Below are positions 20,080-29,762 of a stretch of DNA of 64,000 bases, in pieces. Source of the DNA: Pycnococcus provasolii (lineage: Eukaryota > Chlorophyta > Pseudoscourfieldiophyceae > Pseudoscourfieldiales > Pycnococcaceae). The notes beneath the pieces were generated by a model. It saw only the letters and a list, made by a program, of their open reading frames with translations. It made no database searches and was not told where the DNA came from. The stretch covers positions 682,001 through 746,000 of the forward strand of contig OW568871.1 in the NCBI GenBank assembly GCA_938743325.2, in the 5' to 3' direction. Numbering within the stretch: the stretch's first letter is position 1; every line of letters begins with the position of its first letter. A program made the translations under genes and the position numbers.

Positions 20080-22257
20080 ATGCCGATGGCGGCCTCACAC
20101 TTGCATCATCATCATCAGCACACTGGCACGTATATGCATATGGGGCGTGCACCTTGTGGTAGGCGCCTTGCTTGGGGAGGGGCACGTTTGCCTCGTCCCT
20201 ATTCTTATTCATCTTTACCATCGTCATCGTTCGCCATCAGGGCTTCTCATCCTTCGTCATCTTCTTCATCATCGTCACCTTCGCCACCCTTATCGCCATC
20301 AAAACAACCTGTGGCTGTTAGCATACAAGATGCAAGGGCAGGCGCTGCACTCAAGGCGGCGGCGGAACACGCGAGAAACCTGCACATACAGCAGAGGCCG
20401 TGCGCCGACGCGTGGTTCAAGGCGGACGAAAACCTCGCGAGCGTATTCGAGGATGTCGAGACGTACCGCCTGTACGGAAAGGACGCCGTCGACAGAGACG
20501 TTAGGATACTCCTCGACTTGGCGGGGTATCCGAGAACGCAGTATGGGGCGCACAAACTGCTCGAAGACTGCGGATTCTGGAGCAGGCACGAGGTGCCCGC
20601 CGTGGTTGGCGCAGGGGTGCAGGCGGTCTTTGACGAACACGTCGAACACGACGCCGCGACGCTCGCGTGCCCAACCAACCGCGTCGACGACGAACACGCG
20701 GAGCACAGAAAGGACCTCACGAAACTAAGAAGCATCGCCATCGACGACCCGTGGACGGAGGAGGTGGACGACGCGGTGTACGCCGAACCGCACCCGTCGA
20801 AAGAGGGGTGGATACGCATCTTCGTTCACATCGCCGATCCCACGAGATTCATACCGCTGGGAAGCGAGGTGGAAAAAGAGGCGGCGCAGCGATCGACGTC
20901 GTGCTACATGCCCACAGGAACAGCCACCATGCTCCCGAGCGTTCTCGCCAAGGCTGCATGCTCGCTCCACGAGCGAGACGTCGAGGCGAATGCGAAGCCG
21001 CGCGCGGCGATGACGGTGCGCGTTGACATTAAGCCGGATGGAAGCATAGGCTCGTACGCCGTTGTCGGCAGCCAAATCATGGCGCCGCGACGTGCGACGT
21101 ACGACGAGGTGGAAGCATTCTCCACCACGCAGGCGGCGAGGTGGGAGCACGAGGAAACGTTCACGGAGCCTTTCGACCAACTGGGAAGCGACGACGTCGT
21201 GACGTTGAATGAAGCGGAGGACGAGGACGCCACCGCGCTGGCGTGCCTGTTCGCCGCGGCAAGCCGGAGACGCGCGTACCGTGATCGGAATCAGTGCGTG
21301 ACATTCCCGCAAATCGAGTGCCGCGTTCTGGTGTCACGAGGCTCCTTCGAACAGGAGGCGGGTGTGCCGCGTTCATTCACCGCCGGCCCTCACCCCGACG
21401 ACGCCGCGCTGGGGGACGATACGGTCGTCGCGCTGCAGCGCATCGAATCGTCGAGCATGCTTGCACGAGAGATGGTCAAGGAGATGATGGTGCTGACGGG
21501 CGAGACGATCGCGATGTACGGCGCTAAGAACAAGATCCCGCTTGCGTTCCGCGGCCAGGACACGCCAACGCTGCCGTCGGAGAGCGAGCTTCCGAGCCAC
21601 CCACACGCACGCGCGGTGGTGATGCGGCGGTGCATGACGCGCGCGAAGCTCAGCGTGACGGATCCGATCAACCACGCGTCGCTGGGCTTGCCCGGGTACG
21701 TGCAATTCACAAGCCCGATTCGCAGGTACTCCGACCTGCTGGCACACTACCAGATCAAGGCATTCCTTCGAGACGAGGAAATTCCATTCACGGACAAAAA
21801 CATCTCGCTGCGACTTGGCGAGAGCGACGACTCGGTCAGGGATCGCAACAAGGCTGGAAGAGAGTCAGACACGTACTGGGTACACGAGTTCTTCCGGCGC
21901 CGTGCAGCCGAGGCGGTTGCGAATGGCGACGCGACGATCGCGACGTTTAACCTCACGCCTTTGCTGTACCTGCGCGACACCGGGACCATAGCCGTCGTTT
22001 GCTGCGAGGAGGTTGGCGCGGAGTTCGTGACGCGCATTCCCGAAATGTCCGGAGATGGCAAAGGCGTTCGGCCCCCGATTGGCGAGAGCATTGAACTGAC
22101 CATCGAAAGGGCGTGTCCCATCGATAAAAAGATTGACGTCGTGTTTCCATCGGAGTGGAAGGTCGTCGCTGAGTACGACGGTGACGACAGCGACAAGGAG
22201 AATGTATCGCCTGAGCCGCCCAAGCCCGAGCTCGTCACATCTGACAACGAGAAATAA
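20080..22257 (+). CDS. Organellar RNase II/R-family exoribonuclease (RNR1-like)
   Basis: The product is 725 residues. The first 75 or so are rich in His, Ser, Arg and Pro, fitting an organelle leader. Residues about 140-200 form a helical N-terminal part (DVRILLDLAGYPRTQYGAHK). The RNB catalytic domain runs about 215-600: IDDPWTEEVDDAVYAE holds the metal-binding acidic cluster near residue 221, HIADPTRFI follows, and YVQFTSPIRRYSDLLAHYQ near residue 540 is the family signature. One cluster position that is Asp in E. coli RNase II is Glu here, as I recall for plant plastid homologues. The enzyme would degrade RNA 3' to 5', trimming plastid or mitochondrial rRNA and mRNA. No cold-shock RNA-binding domain is visible at the N-terminus. 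The tail is acidic. Confidence 0.88.
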   Translation: MPMAASHLHHHHQHTGTYMHMGRAPCGRRLAWGGARLPRPYSYSSLPSSSFAIRASHPSSSSSSSSPSPPLSPSKQPVAVSIQDARAGAALKAAAEHARNLHIQQRPCADAWFKADENLASVFEDVETYRLYGKDAVDRDVRILLDLAGYPRTQYGAHKLLEDCGFWSRHEVPAVVGAGVQAVFDEHVEHDAATLACPTNRVDDEHAEHRKDLTKLRSIAIDDPWTEEVDDAVYAEPHPSKEGWIRIFVHIADPTRFIPLGSEVEKEAAQRSTSCYMPTGTATMLPSVLAKAACSLHERDVEANAKPRAAMTVRVDIKPDGSIGSYAVVGSQIMAPRRATYDEVEAFSTTQAARWEHEETFTEPFDQLGSDDVVTLNEAEDEDATALACLFAAASRRRAYRDRNQCVTFPQIECRVLVSRGSFEQEAGVPRSFTAGPHPDDAALGDDTVVALQRIESSSMLAREMVKEMMVLTGETIAMYGAKNKIPLAFRGQDTPTLPSESELPSHPHARAVVMRRCMTRAKLSVTDPINHASLGLPGYVQFTSPIRRYSDLLAHYQIKAFLRDEEIPFTDKNISLRLGESDDSVRDRNKAGRESDTYWVHEFFRRRAAEAVANGDATIATFNLTPLLYLRDTGTIAVVCCEEVGAEFVTRIPEMSGDGKGVRPPIGESIELTIERACPIDKKIDVVFPSEWKVVAEYDGDDSDKENVSPEPPKPELVTSDNEK

Positions 22258-22348
22258 AATAAGTTTAGCCCTTCGAGTAAATCTAGTGGTACAACAAAAC
22301 TTTCCCCCGTTTTTTGTTTGTTTTTTGTTTTCCTAAAAATTTTCCTCC

Positions 22349-22432
22349 TGAATGGTGAAAGTGAATGATGTGAATGGACGACCGTTGGACAAACTAAAGT
22401 GCAACTTCATTACTGAATGAGGAATCTCAGGT
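22349..22432 (+). repeat. Dispersed 3'-flank repeat, copy B (left-truncated)
   Basis: It matches the right 84 bases of copies A and D: GAATGGTGAAAGTGAATG, then GACCGTTGGACAAACTAAAG, then TTACTGAATGAGG. It lies between the convergent RNase II and 6PGDH genes. Confidence 0.75.
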
Positions 22433-22547
22433 CGTAACAGGAAGAAGGGAGAAAGTCCCTCTGATCCTCTCTCCCGACGGTCCCATTCAATTGAGACGCG
22501 TCAGGAGGAGGTATTCTCACTACCTTTCCCTCCACACAACCCCCCGG

Positions 22548-23445
22548 CTACGCCTTGTACACAGAAGTCGTGATGCTGTCTGCGCTGTTCTCGTCACTCC
22601 AGACAGTGTGGAACCATCCTTCGCGATCTGTGCGCTCGTATGAGTGCGATCCGAAGTAGTCGCGCTGTGCTTGCACGAGGTTTGCCGGCAGGCGTGCGCG
22701 GCGGTTCGCGTCGAAGTACGCGAGCGACGCGAACATGGCAGTCGCCGGGACACCCTCCGTCGCGCAGAGAGCCACGACGCGGCGCCATGCGGCATTCTTA
22801 TCCGCGAGCTCCTTGGCGAATTCCGGGTCAACGAGCAGGCTCTGCAAGTTGGCATCGCGGTCGTAAGCCTGCTTGATGCGGTCGAGGAACACCGCGCGAA
22901 TGATGCACCCACCCTTCCAGATGCGCGCGCATTCGCCGAGCGTGATGCCCCAACCCATGTCCTCAGACTTGGCGCGGATGAGGTTCATGCCCTGAGCGTA
23001 GCTGCAGATCTTTGAGCAGTACAGCGCCTGCTTGACATCGTCGATGAGCTGCGCCTTGTCGATGCCCTCCTTCGGCTTAGGCGCGCCCAAGCCGAGCGGC
23101 TCGAACGTCTCGCTCATCGCCACGCGCTCATCCTTCAGGCCGGAGATGAAGCGCGTGTCCAGGGCGGCAGCCACGGTCGGCAAGGCGACGGAGTACTCGG
23201 CAGCCTGCTGAACGGTCCACTTGCCCGTGCCCTTCATGCCCGTCTTGTCGAGGATCGTGTCCACGAGACCTCCGGTCATGCCCTCCTGGTCATCCTGTCG
23301 CGCAAAGATCTTGCTGGTGATCTCGACGAGGTAGCTGTCAAGCTCCTCCTTGTTCCACTTGGTGAACGTCTCCTGGAGCTCTTCGTTCGTCAGTCCACCG
23401 ACGTTCTTGAGGACGTCGTACGCCTCGGCGATGAGCTGCATGTCA

Positions 23446-23482
<37 letters not shown>

Positions 23483-24176
23483 TTCCCGACCCGCCCGGTC
23501 CGACGTGCGTGACGCACGGCCCGTCGTCCACCTGCGCGGCGCACGCCTCGACGATGGGCTTGATGTGTGCGTACGACTCGGCGGGTCCTCCCGGCATGAG
23601 AGACGGTCCCTTGCGCGCCCCCGACTCTCCTCCGCTGACACCCATGCCCATGTACTTGAAGCCCTTCTCCGCCACCTCCTTGGCACGCCTCTCGGTGTTC
23701 ATGTACCACTCGTTTCCTCCGTCTACGATGGTGTCGCCTGGCTCGAGGAGTCCGGAGAGCTGTTCGATGGTCGCGTCGACGGGCGCACCCGCCTTGACGA
23801 GCAGCATGACAGTGCGCGGCTTGGCGAGCGAGTTGACAAAGTCGCTGAGTTCGTGGTACCCCTTGAGTCGATCACCTAGTCCTTCCTTCTGTGCACGGCG
23901 CACGCAGTCGTCCGTCTTGTCCCCCGATCGGTTGTAGACGGAGATATCGAATCCGTGCTCCGCGACGTTGAGTGCGAAGTTCTGCCCCATGACGGCGAGT
24001 CCGATAAGTCCAAACGACGGCTGACTGCTCGCTGACATGACTGTTGGTGACTGTTGGCGAGACGTGCGCGAGACTTTAGACGCTGATCGAACGAAGCTGC
24101 CGCGCGAAACGCTGCGGCTTTTGTGATATAAATAAGATGCGTGTGACGGCGAGCTTGAGGAAGGAACGCGGAGCAT
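22548..24176 (-). CDS. gnd: 6-phosphogluconate dehydrogenase, decarboxylating
   Basis: The product is 542 residues. The enzyme oxidises 6-phosphogluconate to ribulose 5-phosphate with NADP reduction in the oxidative pentose phosphate pathway. The Rossmann motif FGLIGLAVMGQNFALNVAEH follows a Ser/Arg-rich leader of about 50 residues, consistent with plastid targeting. GMGVSGGESGARKGPSLMPG is the substrate-binding signature region and ILDKTGMKGTGKWTVQQAAE the C-terminal domain signature. Core length (about 490) is normal. A second in-frame ATG (MSASSQPSFG) directly before the catalytic domain could give a cytosolic form. The C-terminus (SVYKA) is not a peroxisomal signal. It is convergent with the RNase II gene. 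Confidence 0.97.
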
Positions 24177-25427
24177 GAAAGGCTCTTGGGAAAGACTCTA
24201 AGGAGAAGCACACGGTACAGTTGTGTATACTTTGAGGAAGAATGATTCAATAATCCTTCAAAGTGCACAACCAACCTGATGCGTGTACAAGCAAGCAACA
24301 CAAGCGAACCGAAAACCTTTTTGTCAAAAGTACCTTTAAAAAGGGGGCCCCGCCCCGCGCATACCGCTCCGTCCGCTCCGACCTCCAAAGTCGGTTGACA
24401 AAACAGGGGGGACGCGGCGGCGCCTTTCCAAGCGACCCTTCGCGAACCTACCAAAAACCAGGTCCAAAAACCCCCCGCGGGGAGAAAAAAAGATATTTCT
24501 AAATTCTTCGTCGAAACCCTTAGCTTCCTAGCTAGGAAGGGGGGGGGGGATTAACTCCGACCCCTGGCAGGAAGTCCGACCCCTCCCTCCCCGACCAGAA
24601 ACTCGTTTCATGGACCATTGCGCCCGCCTCATGGCGTCCTCCGCACCAGCCTTAAGGGGGGTGATGCGCGACAACATGGCGCTTCCTACCCGGGTAGTCT
24701 GTGTGAGGAGGTGTCTGTGTGCAAACCAGGCACCTCACCTCACCAAACCCAAACCCCTCGTGAAAAGTAAAGTTTGGGCTCGTTAGGGGTTAGGGGTTAG
24801 GGGTTAGGGGTTAGGGGTTAGGGCGCTGCGATGGCGCTCCACCTTGGCGCTCCACCTTGGCGCTCCTTTGGCCAGAGTTCTCCTTTGGCCCTCCTTTGGC
24901 CTGTGCCACTGTGCCGCTGTGTTTTGTCCTTGTGCTGTCACTCCGCTGATTGGTGCTGATGAACATTCATCTGATGGAACCGTTGGGTTGGTCGCTATAT
25001 GTGCTGGATGATCCCTGGATGATCGAGCGAGGTGGATCCCGTGTGCCGTGTGCCGTGTGGTGGTTCTCACTTCTCCGCCCCTTTTCCTGTGGATCCACCT
25101 GATTGATTGATTTGGCAACGCAACCCGTCAACCGTGTGGGTCCCGTGGTCTTAAGAGCTCTTGGTAGTTCTTATTTGGTAGGAGCCGTTGTCCCACCTCC
25201 GCGGGGGCGGCCATCATCGTCTTAAGCCTTAAGCAATCCCCCCTCACCTCACCTCGAGGGCCTCGCCTCACCTCCTCAAGAGGCCTCTCAGAGGTGAATT
25301 CATCTCATCAAGCAACATCTGTTTTATCTGTAAGTATCTTAACCTTAGGAGATACGGTAAGGCTTAAGGCCTCTTATTATTAGCTTGCTGTAAGGCTTAC
25401 TACGTTGTCATCATCGTCATCATCACC
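24177..25427. other. Intergenic, no gene recognised
   Basis: It holds the TTAGGGG array (24783-24823), a tandem CTCCACCTTGGCG repeat near 24836-24870, and several CTTAAG words (25142, 25210-25222, 25340-25372) before the dioxygenase-like gene. Confidence 0.5.
24783..24823. repeat. TTAGGGG telomere-like array
   Basis: Nearly six perfect units of the 7-mer TTAGGGG, the longest and cleanest of the G-rich-strand tracts in the window. Confidence 0.85.
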
Positions 25428-26483
25428 ATGATCACCAGATCACGTTCTTTCTCAGGATGTAAGAGGATTCCCATCAGCCCTGGCATGTTCTTCTTCACGC
25501 TCTCCCTGGCTTTTCTTTTTCTCCTGCCTCGCTCATCTCTCGTCTTAGGAAAAGGACGCGATGTTGGGAATACAGGACCCACGCCTCTCGCCGATGCCGC
25601 GCTCGAAGAGTATCCGCCGGGTGACCGGCGGTTCTCCGTAGTCTCACTCGCAAACGAAACCTCCGTCGGAACCAAGCCGTACGCGCACATCTTGGTGTCG
25701 CCCGCGCTCGAACCCAAACTGTACGCCGCACTCGAAGAAGCTTACCCGCCTCTCAGCGTGCTCATGGCGCTCTCGGGAAAGGCGCCCACCGTACGCAAGG
25801 GAAGCAACGTCAGGCGAGACATACCCGCCTCCATCAGCCTACAGGGATACAACGTCACGGAGGACGCCATGGGAAAGTTGGAGTATGACAAGGAGGACAA
25901 GAAAAAGCACCCGGTGCACCCGCTGTGGCAGAGGTTCGTCGAGTACCACATCTCCGACAAGTTCTACGAGGACCTAAGCAAACTCGCTGGCGAACATATC
26001 GCCAAGTTCCACGGTAAAAAGTACGTGTACGGAGATCCGGGATATCACGGCGTGCAGACGCGGCGCGCACACGCGCACAAGTTCAAGCCGAGCGTGGACA
26101 TGGACTGCCAGATCTCGTTCAACACGCCCGTCACGAAGCGCAGCCAGGTGCGCGGTGCTCACATCGACAGCGCGATCAAAATCTTTGGGGCGCTCTACTA
26201 CTTCAAGCACGCGGAGGACACGAGCCACGGAGGCGACTTTTCGCTGTACAGCTGCCGAGGTGGGTGCAAGCCTCTATCCTCGAGCAAGGTCAAGACGGGC
26301 AACGGACATAAGCAGCACACCATGTTCAGCGCGCGCGACACGCACGTCGTCACGAATGTACCGTACTCCGCGAACACATTCGTGCTCTTCATCAACAGCA
26401 AATACGCCGTGCACGGCGTCACGCCACGATCCGTCACGCCGTACCCACGGCGCTTGATTAACTTCATTGGCAACCGGTTGTAA
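25428..26483 (+). CDS. Secretory 2OG-Fe(II) dioxygenase-like protein
   Basis: The product is 351 residues. A hydrophobic stretch (MFFFTLSLAFLFLLP, residues 20-34) after a basic N-terminus is a signal peptide or type II anchor. The C-terminal half carries the facial triad of 2-oxoglutarate/Fe(II) oxygenases: RGAHID (H245 and D247) and AVHGVTPR (H329), with RR near 341 as the 2-oxoglutarate-binding arginine. GGDFSLYSCRGG lies between them, as in the jelly-roll core. A prolyl- or other protein-hydroxylase-like role in the secretory pathway is plausible, but the substrate is unknown. The TAA stop forms part of TGTAA (26479-26483). It is convergent with the LON-N gene, 93 bases apart. Confidence 0.65.
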   Translation: MITRSRSFSGCKRIPISPGMFFFTLSLAFLFLLPRSSLVLGKGRDVGNTGPTPLADAALEEYPPGDRRFSVVSLANETSVGTKPYAHILVSPALEPKLYAALEEAYPPLSVLMALSGKAPTVRKGSNVRRDIPASISLQGYNVTEDAMGKLEYDKEDKKKHPVHPLWQRFVEYHISDKFYEDLSKLAGEHIAKFHGKKYVYGDPGYHGVQTRRAHAHKFKPSVDMDCQISFNTPVTKRSQVRGAHIDSAIKIFGALYYFKHAEDTSHGGDFSLYSCRGGCKPLSSSKVKTGNGHKQHTMFSARDTHVVTNVPYSANTFVLFINSKYAVHGVTPRSVTPYPRRLINFIGNRL

Positions 26484-26576
26484 ACCAATTCTTTTCCCCA
26501 AACTGAAACCGTAGTACTACCCATGTTCCCAGTAATAAAGAAATAATGCAAAAAAGGTCGTATTACTGTGTGAAGA

Positions 26577-27782
26577 TTAATCGACAACATCGAGTGTCAT
26601 AAGCGCAACCTTTGCACGCAACGTTTGGAGCTGCGTCTCCACCAGCGAAGCTGCAATTGCTAAGCGCTCCTCAAGGCCTTGACATCCATGTACAAGCCCA
26701 AGCGCATACGATCGACACTTTGTAAGCTCATTTGCATCCTCGCGAGAAGACGCGGGCATAGCTTGAAGAGCCGAAAAAGCGAGACGGTCTGCGTAGACCA
26801 GCTCCTTCCAAGCGTCTGCGTCTGCGACGCATTCTGCAAGATCCGAGTAAGAACCAGCTGTACTGAACGCAGCTCTTTCAAAATTATCCGACGACACGCT
26901 TTCGTCGCCACTTCGAGCACGCTCGGCAAGAAGGTCTTGCACGGTGACAGGACGACGGCGATCTGCCCACGCAAGCGCTTCGCGAAGGTCAGAGCTCTCC
27001 CTGTGACCCCAAAGCATGTTGTCCTCGTCTCTCCTGTCGTCGTCGTCGTCGTCGTCGTCATTCGACACGGATGCTGACCGCTTGACCACGCGCTCAGTCA
27101 GCTGTAGCACGTCGTCAAGCATGGCACGGAGGTTGTTCGCCTGTTCCACGAGACGTTCAGAGAGCTCTGGAGTTGGAAGCTGAGCTTTCTGGTCCGCGTC
27201 TTTTGCGCTCGAAGGATGCAGCAAGTCGTGGCACTCCACCTCGAGATATCCGCCGTCGCTCTCGGCGTTTGCGCCTTGCAGCACGACGCGATTTTCCGCC
27301 AGAATCTCCACCTCAACGCCAACCTCCTGCCTCTCGAGACGCGTCACGCGAGCGAGTGTTGCAAGCGGCACGATTCCGACGCTTCCGCCTTCTCGCTCAG
27401 CGACGCAGGCGTGCACGAGCAGTCCCCCGCATTCTTGCACCGCCGCATTGAACGCGCCGATGGTCCTCGCCTCGAAGAGGTGCAGTGTCTTGGAAGATCC
27501 CGGCGTGAACGGCTCGTCGGTTCCGAAGCAGAGCGCGGGTAGTGCGACGAGCGTCGGGTGGTGCTCTCCTCCTGAGCCTGAGCCTGAGGAGGAGGACGAA
27601 GCTGATATATGACGACGACATCTTTGCCTGACATGACGCGCCTTCTTGGTGACTGCATGATGAGGTGCTGCCACTGCCACTGCCACTGACACTACTGATG
27701 GAGGAGACTTAGATACAGGAGAATCCCTGAAGAGGGATTTATGTCTGAAAGAACCATGAACAGAAGGGAGCAAAGCAGACAT
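26577..27782 (-). CDS. Plastid LON N-terminal (substrate-binding) domain protein
   Basis: The product is 401 residues from the ATG at 27782; the frame runs further upstream but without an ATG. The first 70 residues (Ser, Arg, Val, His rich) look like a plastid leader. Residues about 74-330 match the LON_substr_bdg domain: HPTLVALPALCFGTDEPFTP, LHLFEARTI, VGIVPLATLARVTRLE, VGVEVEILAENRVVLQG. There is no AAA or protease domain, as in plant single-domain LON-N proteins and cereblon-like proteins, whose role is probably substrate recognition. An Asp run near residue 260 is coded by GAC/GTC-type repeats. A telomere-like tract lies about 210 bases upstream of the start. Confidence 0.8.
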   Translation of the reverse strand: MSALLPSVHGSFRHKSLFRDSPVSKSPPSVVSVAVAVAAPHHAVTKKARHVRQRCRRHISASSSSSGSGSGGEHHPTLVALPALCFGTDEPFTPGSSKTLHLFEARTIGAFNAAVQECGGLLVHACVAEREGGSVGIVPLATLARVTRLERQEVGVEVEILAENRVVLQGANAESDGGYLEVECHDLLHPSSAKDADQKAQLPTPELSERLVEQANNLRAMLDDVLQLTERVVKRSASVSNDDDDDDDDRRDEDNMLWGHRESSDLREALAWADRRRPVTVQDLLAERARSGDESVSSDNFERAAFSTAGSYSDLAECVADADAWKELVYADRLAFSALQAMPASSREDANELTKCRSYALGLVHGCQGLEERLAIAASLVETQLQTLRAKVALMTLDVVD

Positions 27783-28269
27783 TATTGAGAGTGATGACAC
27801 CCAGTGGAGAGGGATAGTGATAGTGATGGGGAGACGATATCTGATATCCCTGGTGCAATGCCCCACCTAGGGGCCAGGGGGCCGTGGAGAACCACACAGG
27901 CCGGGAGGGCACGAGGCACCACTGGGGGGGAGAACTCCACTGGAGAAGAGAAGAACGCAGTCCTGTAATAGTTGGTAAAGGGAGGAAGGTTAGGGTTAGG
28001 GTTAGGGGGAGGGTTAGGAGGGGGAGGGAGGCGTCCCTCGTGCCTGGACGGTAAAGTTACCAGTACATACCGTGCCTGTCACACTGTATCTCGTATGTAC
28101 AACTACAATAGTCTACTGTAGTACAGTATGGCAAAACGTGTAGGGTAAGATATTTAGTTTTTAAAATTTGTTTTTTCACAGGCTGGGTAACATATGTATG
28201 TTTTTCTTTCATAGACTACGATAAGAAATAACGCGCGAGCTCGACGAGGGTACGGGAACTTGACTAAGG
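27783..28269. other. Intergenic, upstream of the LON-N gene
   Basis: It holds a TTAGGG tract (27989-28018) and AT-rich sequence. No gene is seen. Confidence 0.5.
27989..28018. repeat. TTAGGG telomere-like tract
   Basis: Three clean GGTTAG units followed by degenerate ones. Confidence 0.75.
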
Positions 28270-29762
28270 TTAGTCGTACTCGAGTTGCGCGCGTCGCTCG
28301 CGCGCGGCGGCAGTCTCCTCCTGCAGGTGACGTGCGGCGCCGAGTGCGCGCGCCGAGACGACCACGTCACCAGCCAACTCCTTGAACGCGCCCCCCTCTC
28401 CCACCTCAGGATCCGCGGAGTCTCCAGGACCCTGCAGAGTGAGCTGAACGCCTTCCTTCGAGTCGCGATCGGGATGGTACTCCAGCTGTGGATTGCGGTC
28501 GTACATGAACAGAGCGCCGAAGCTCTCCGGGTTGAACCGCATCGTCTCCATGAACTCCTCCTCCATCTTCCGCCGCTTGCGGCGCTCGTGCATGTAAAAG
28601 ATGCCGCAGCCAAAGCAGACGAGGCCCATACATCCGAGGGAAACGCCAACGGAGATCGCCTCGTTGAACGTGAGGCTTGAGCCTGTCGGCAGGTACTTCT
28701 TGTAGAACTTCTTCGGCGGCGGGCTCGGCGGGCTCGGCGGAGTGGGCGGCGGCGGGTAGTATGTGCCAAGGCCGGAGACGCTGAACACGGGAGTCTCCTC
28801 CTTCGAAATACTCAGCGGCCACTTCAGCTCGGTGTGCGCCTTGATCGCGTGCACCGCCACCGCGTCGGAGTTCACGGCAGCGCCCCACCGCCAGGTGAAG
28901 GCCCGGTCGCCGATAAGGCACTCTGGCAAGCTCCCAACACCCGCCCAGTCGAGCCGCACATCCAGGCTGCGGAACGCGGCGTCGCCCTGGAACGGCTTAA
29001 GGGCGATGCGCACGGACGCGATGACGAGACCCTGGATGACGTAGAACCGCGCGGAGCTCGCCGCAACGTCAAGCGCCGGGGCGAGCACGCCGCTTGGACT
29101 CGTCCACTCCGACAGAGAAACGGAAATGCTTGGCTTCACCTCGTCGCTGCACCACCCGCTCGGCTTGAGCGCGGTGAACTCGGCATCCCAGCTCAGGTAC
29201 GTGTACCCTCCCTTGCCTTTCTCTGGCAGGCTGACGGTGAAGAGTCGACCCGCAGGAGCGTACAGCGCGAGCTTCTCAAACACGGCTGGGAGGGTGCCGT
29301 TCAGCATCCCACTGCACGTGTTGCTAGCCTCGCAGGAGCTGCTGACGTGCGTTTCCGGAATCGCCTCGAGGTGCACATACTCGACGTGTCCGCTGCCCGA
29401 CTCAAGGCACGTGTAACCAGCCGTCTGTTTGCCAAACAGCCAGTCGTACGAGTCCCACGTTCCGGGAACGTTGATGTGTTTCTGTCAGTTTGGGGAGGTT
29501 GTTAGTTGCTGTTTTTGATTTTTTTTTCTTGCAGAGCCTGAGCTGCTGCTTGTGTGCACGTGCACAGCAGCAAAAGGTCATCGCGAAAGACAAAAAGACT
29601 TACACTTCCGCTGCAGAAGTCTGTCGACTCGCGCGCACGCCAGCCTATTTGCAGAGCTGATGCGTCGCGCGAAGCTGACGCGATGTACAGCAGCAGGGTT
29701 GTCGCCGCGATAGCAAGCCGCCGGCCTTCTGGACGCCTTCTGCAGAACAGCGTGTCCGGCAT
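28270..29762 (-). CDS. Type I membrane protein with proline-rich stalk, unknown ectodomain, two exons
   Basis: Exon 1 is 29604-29762, the intron 29482-29603 (donor GTAAGT, acceptor CTGACAG) and exon 2 28270-29481, giving 456 residues. Exon 1 encodes a signal peptide (LAIAATTLLLYIASASRDAS) and the splice joins FCSGS to KHINVPGTWD. The ectodomain of about 200 residues is Cys-containing and beta-rich in appearance; I do not recognise it. A PPPPTPPSPPSPPPKK stalk of the hydroxyproline-rich type leads to one membrane segment (EAISVGVSLGCMGLVCFGCG) and a basic stop-transfer (HERRKRRK). The roughly 120-residue cytosolic tail is charged. The architecture resembles a cell-surface or wall-contact protein of green algae. 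Confidence 0.7.
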
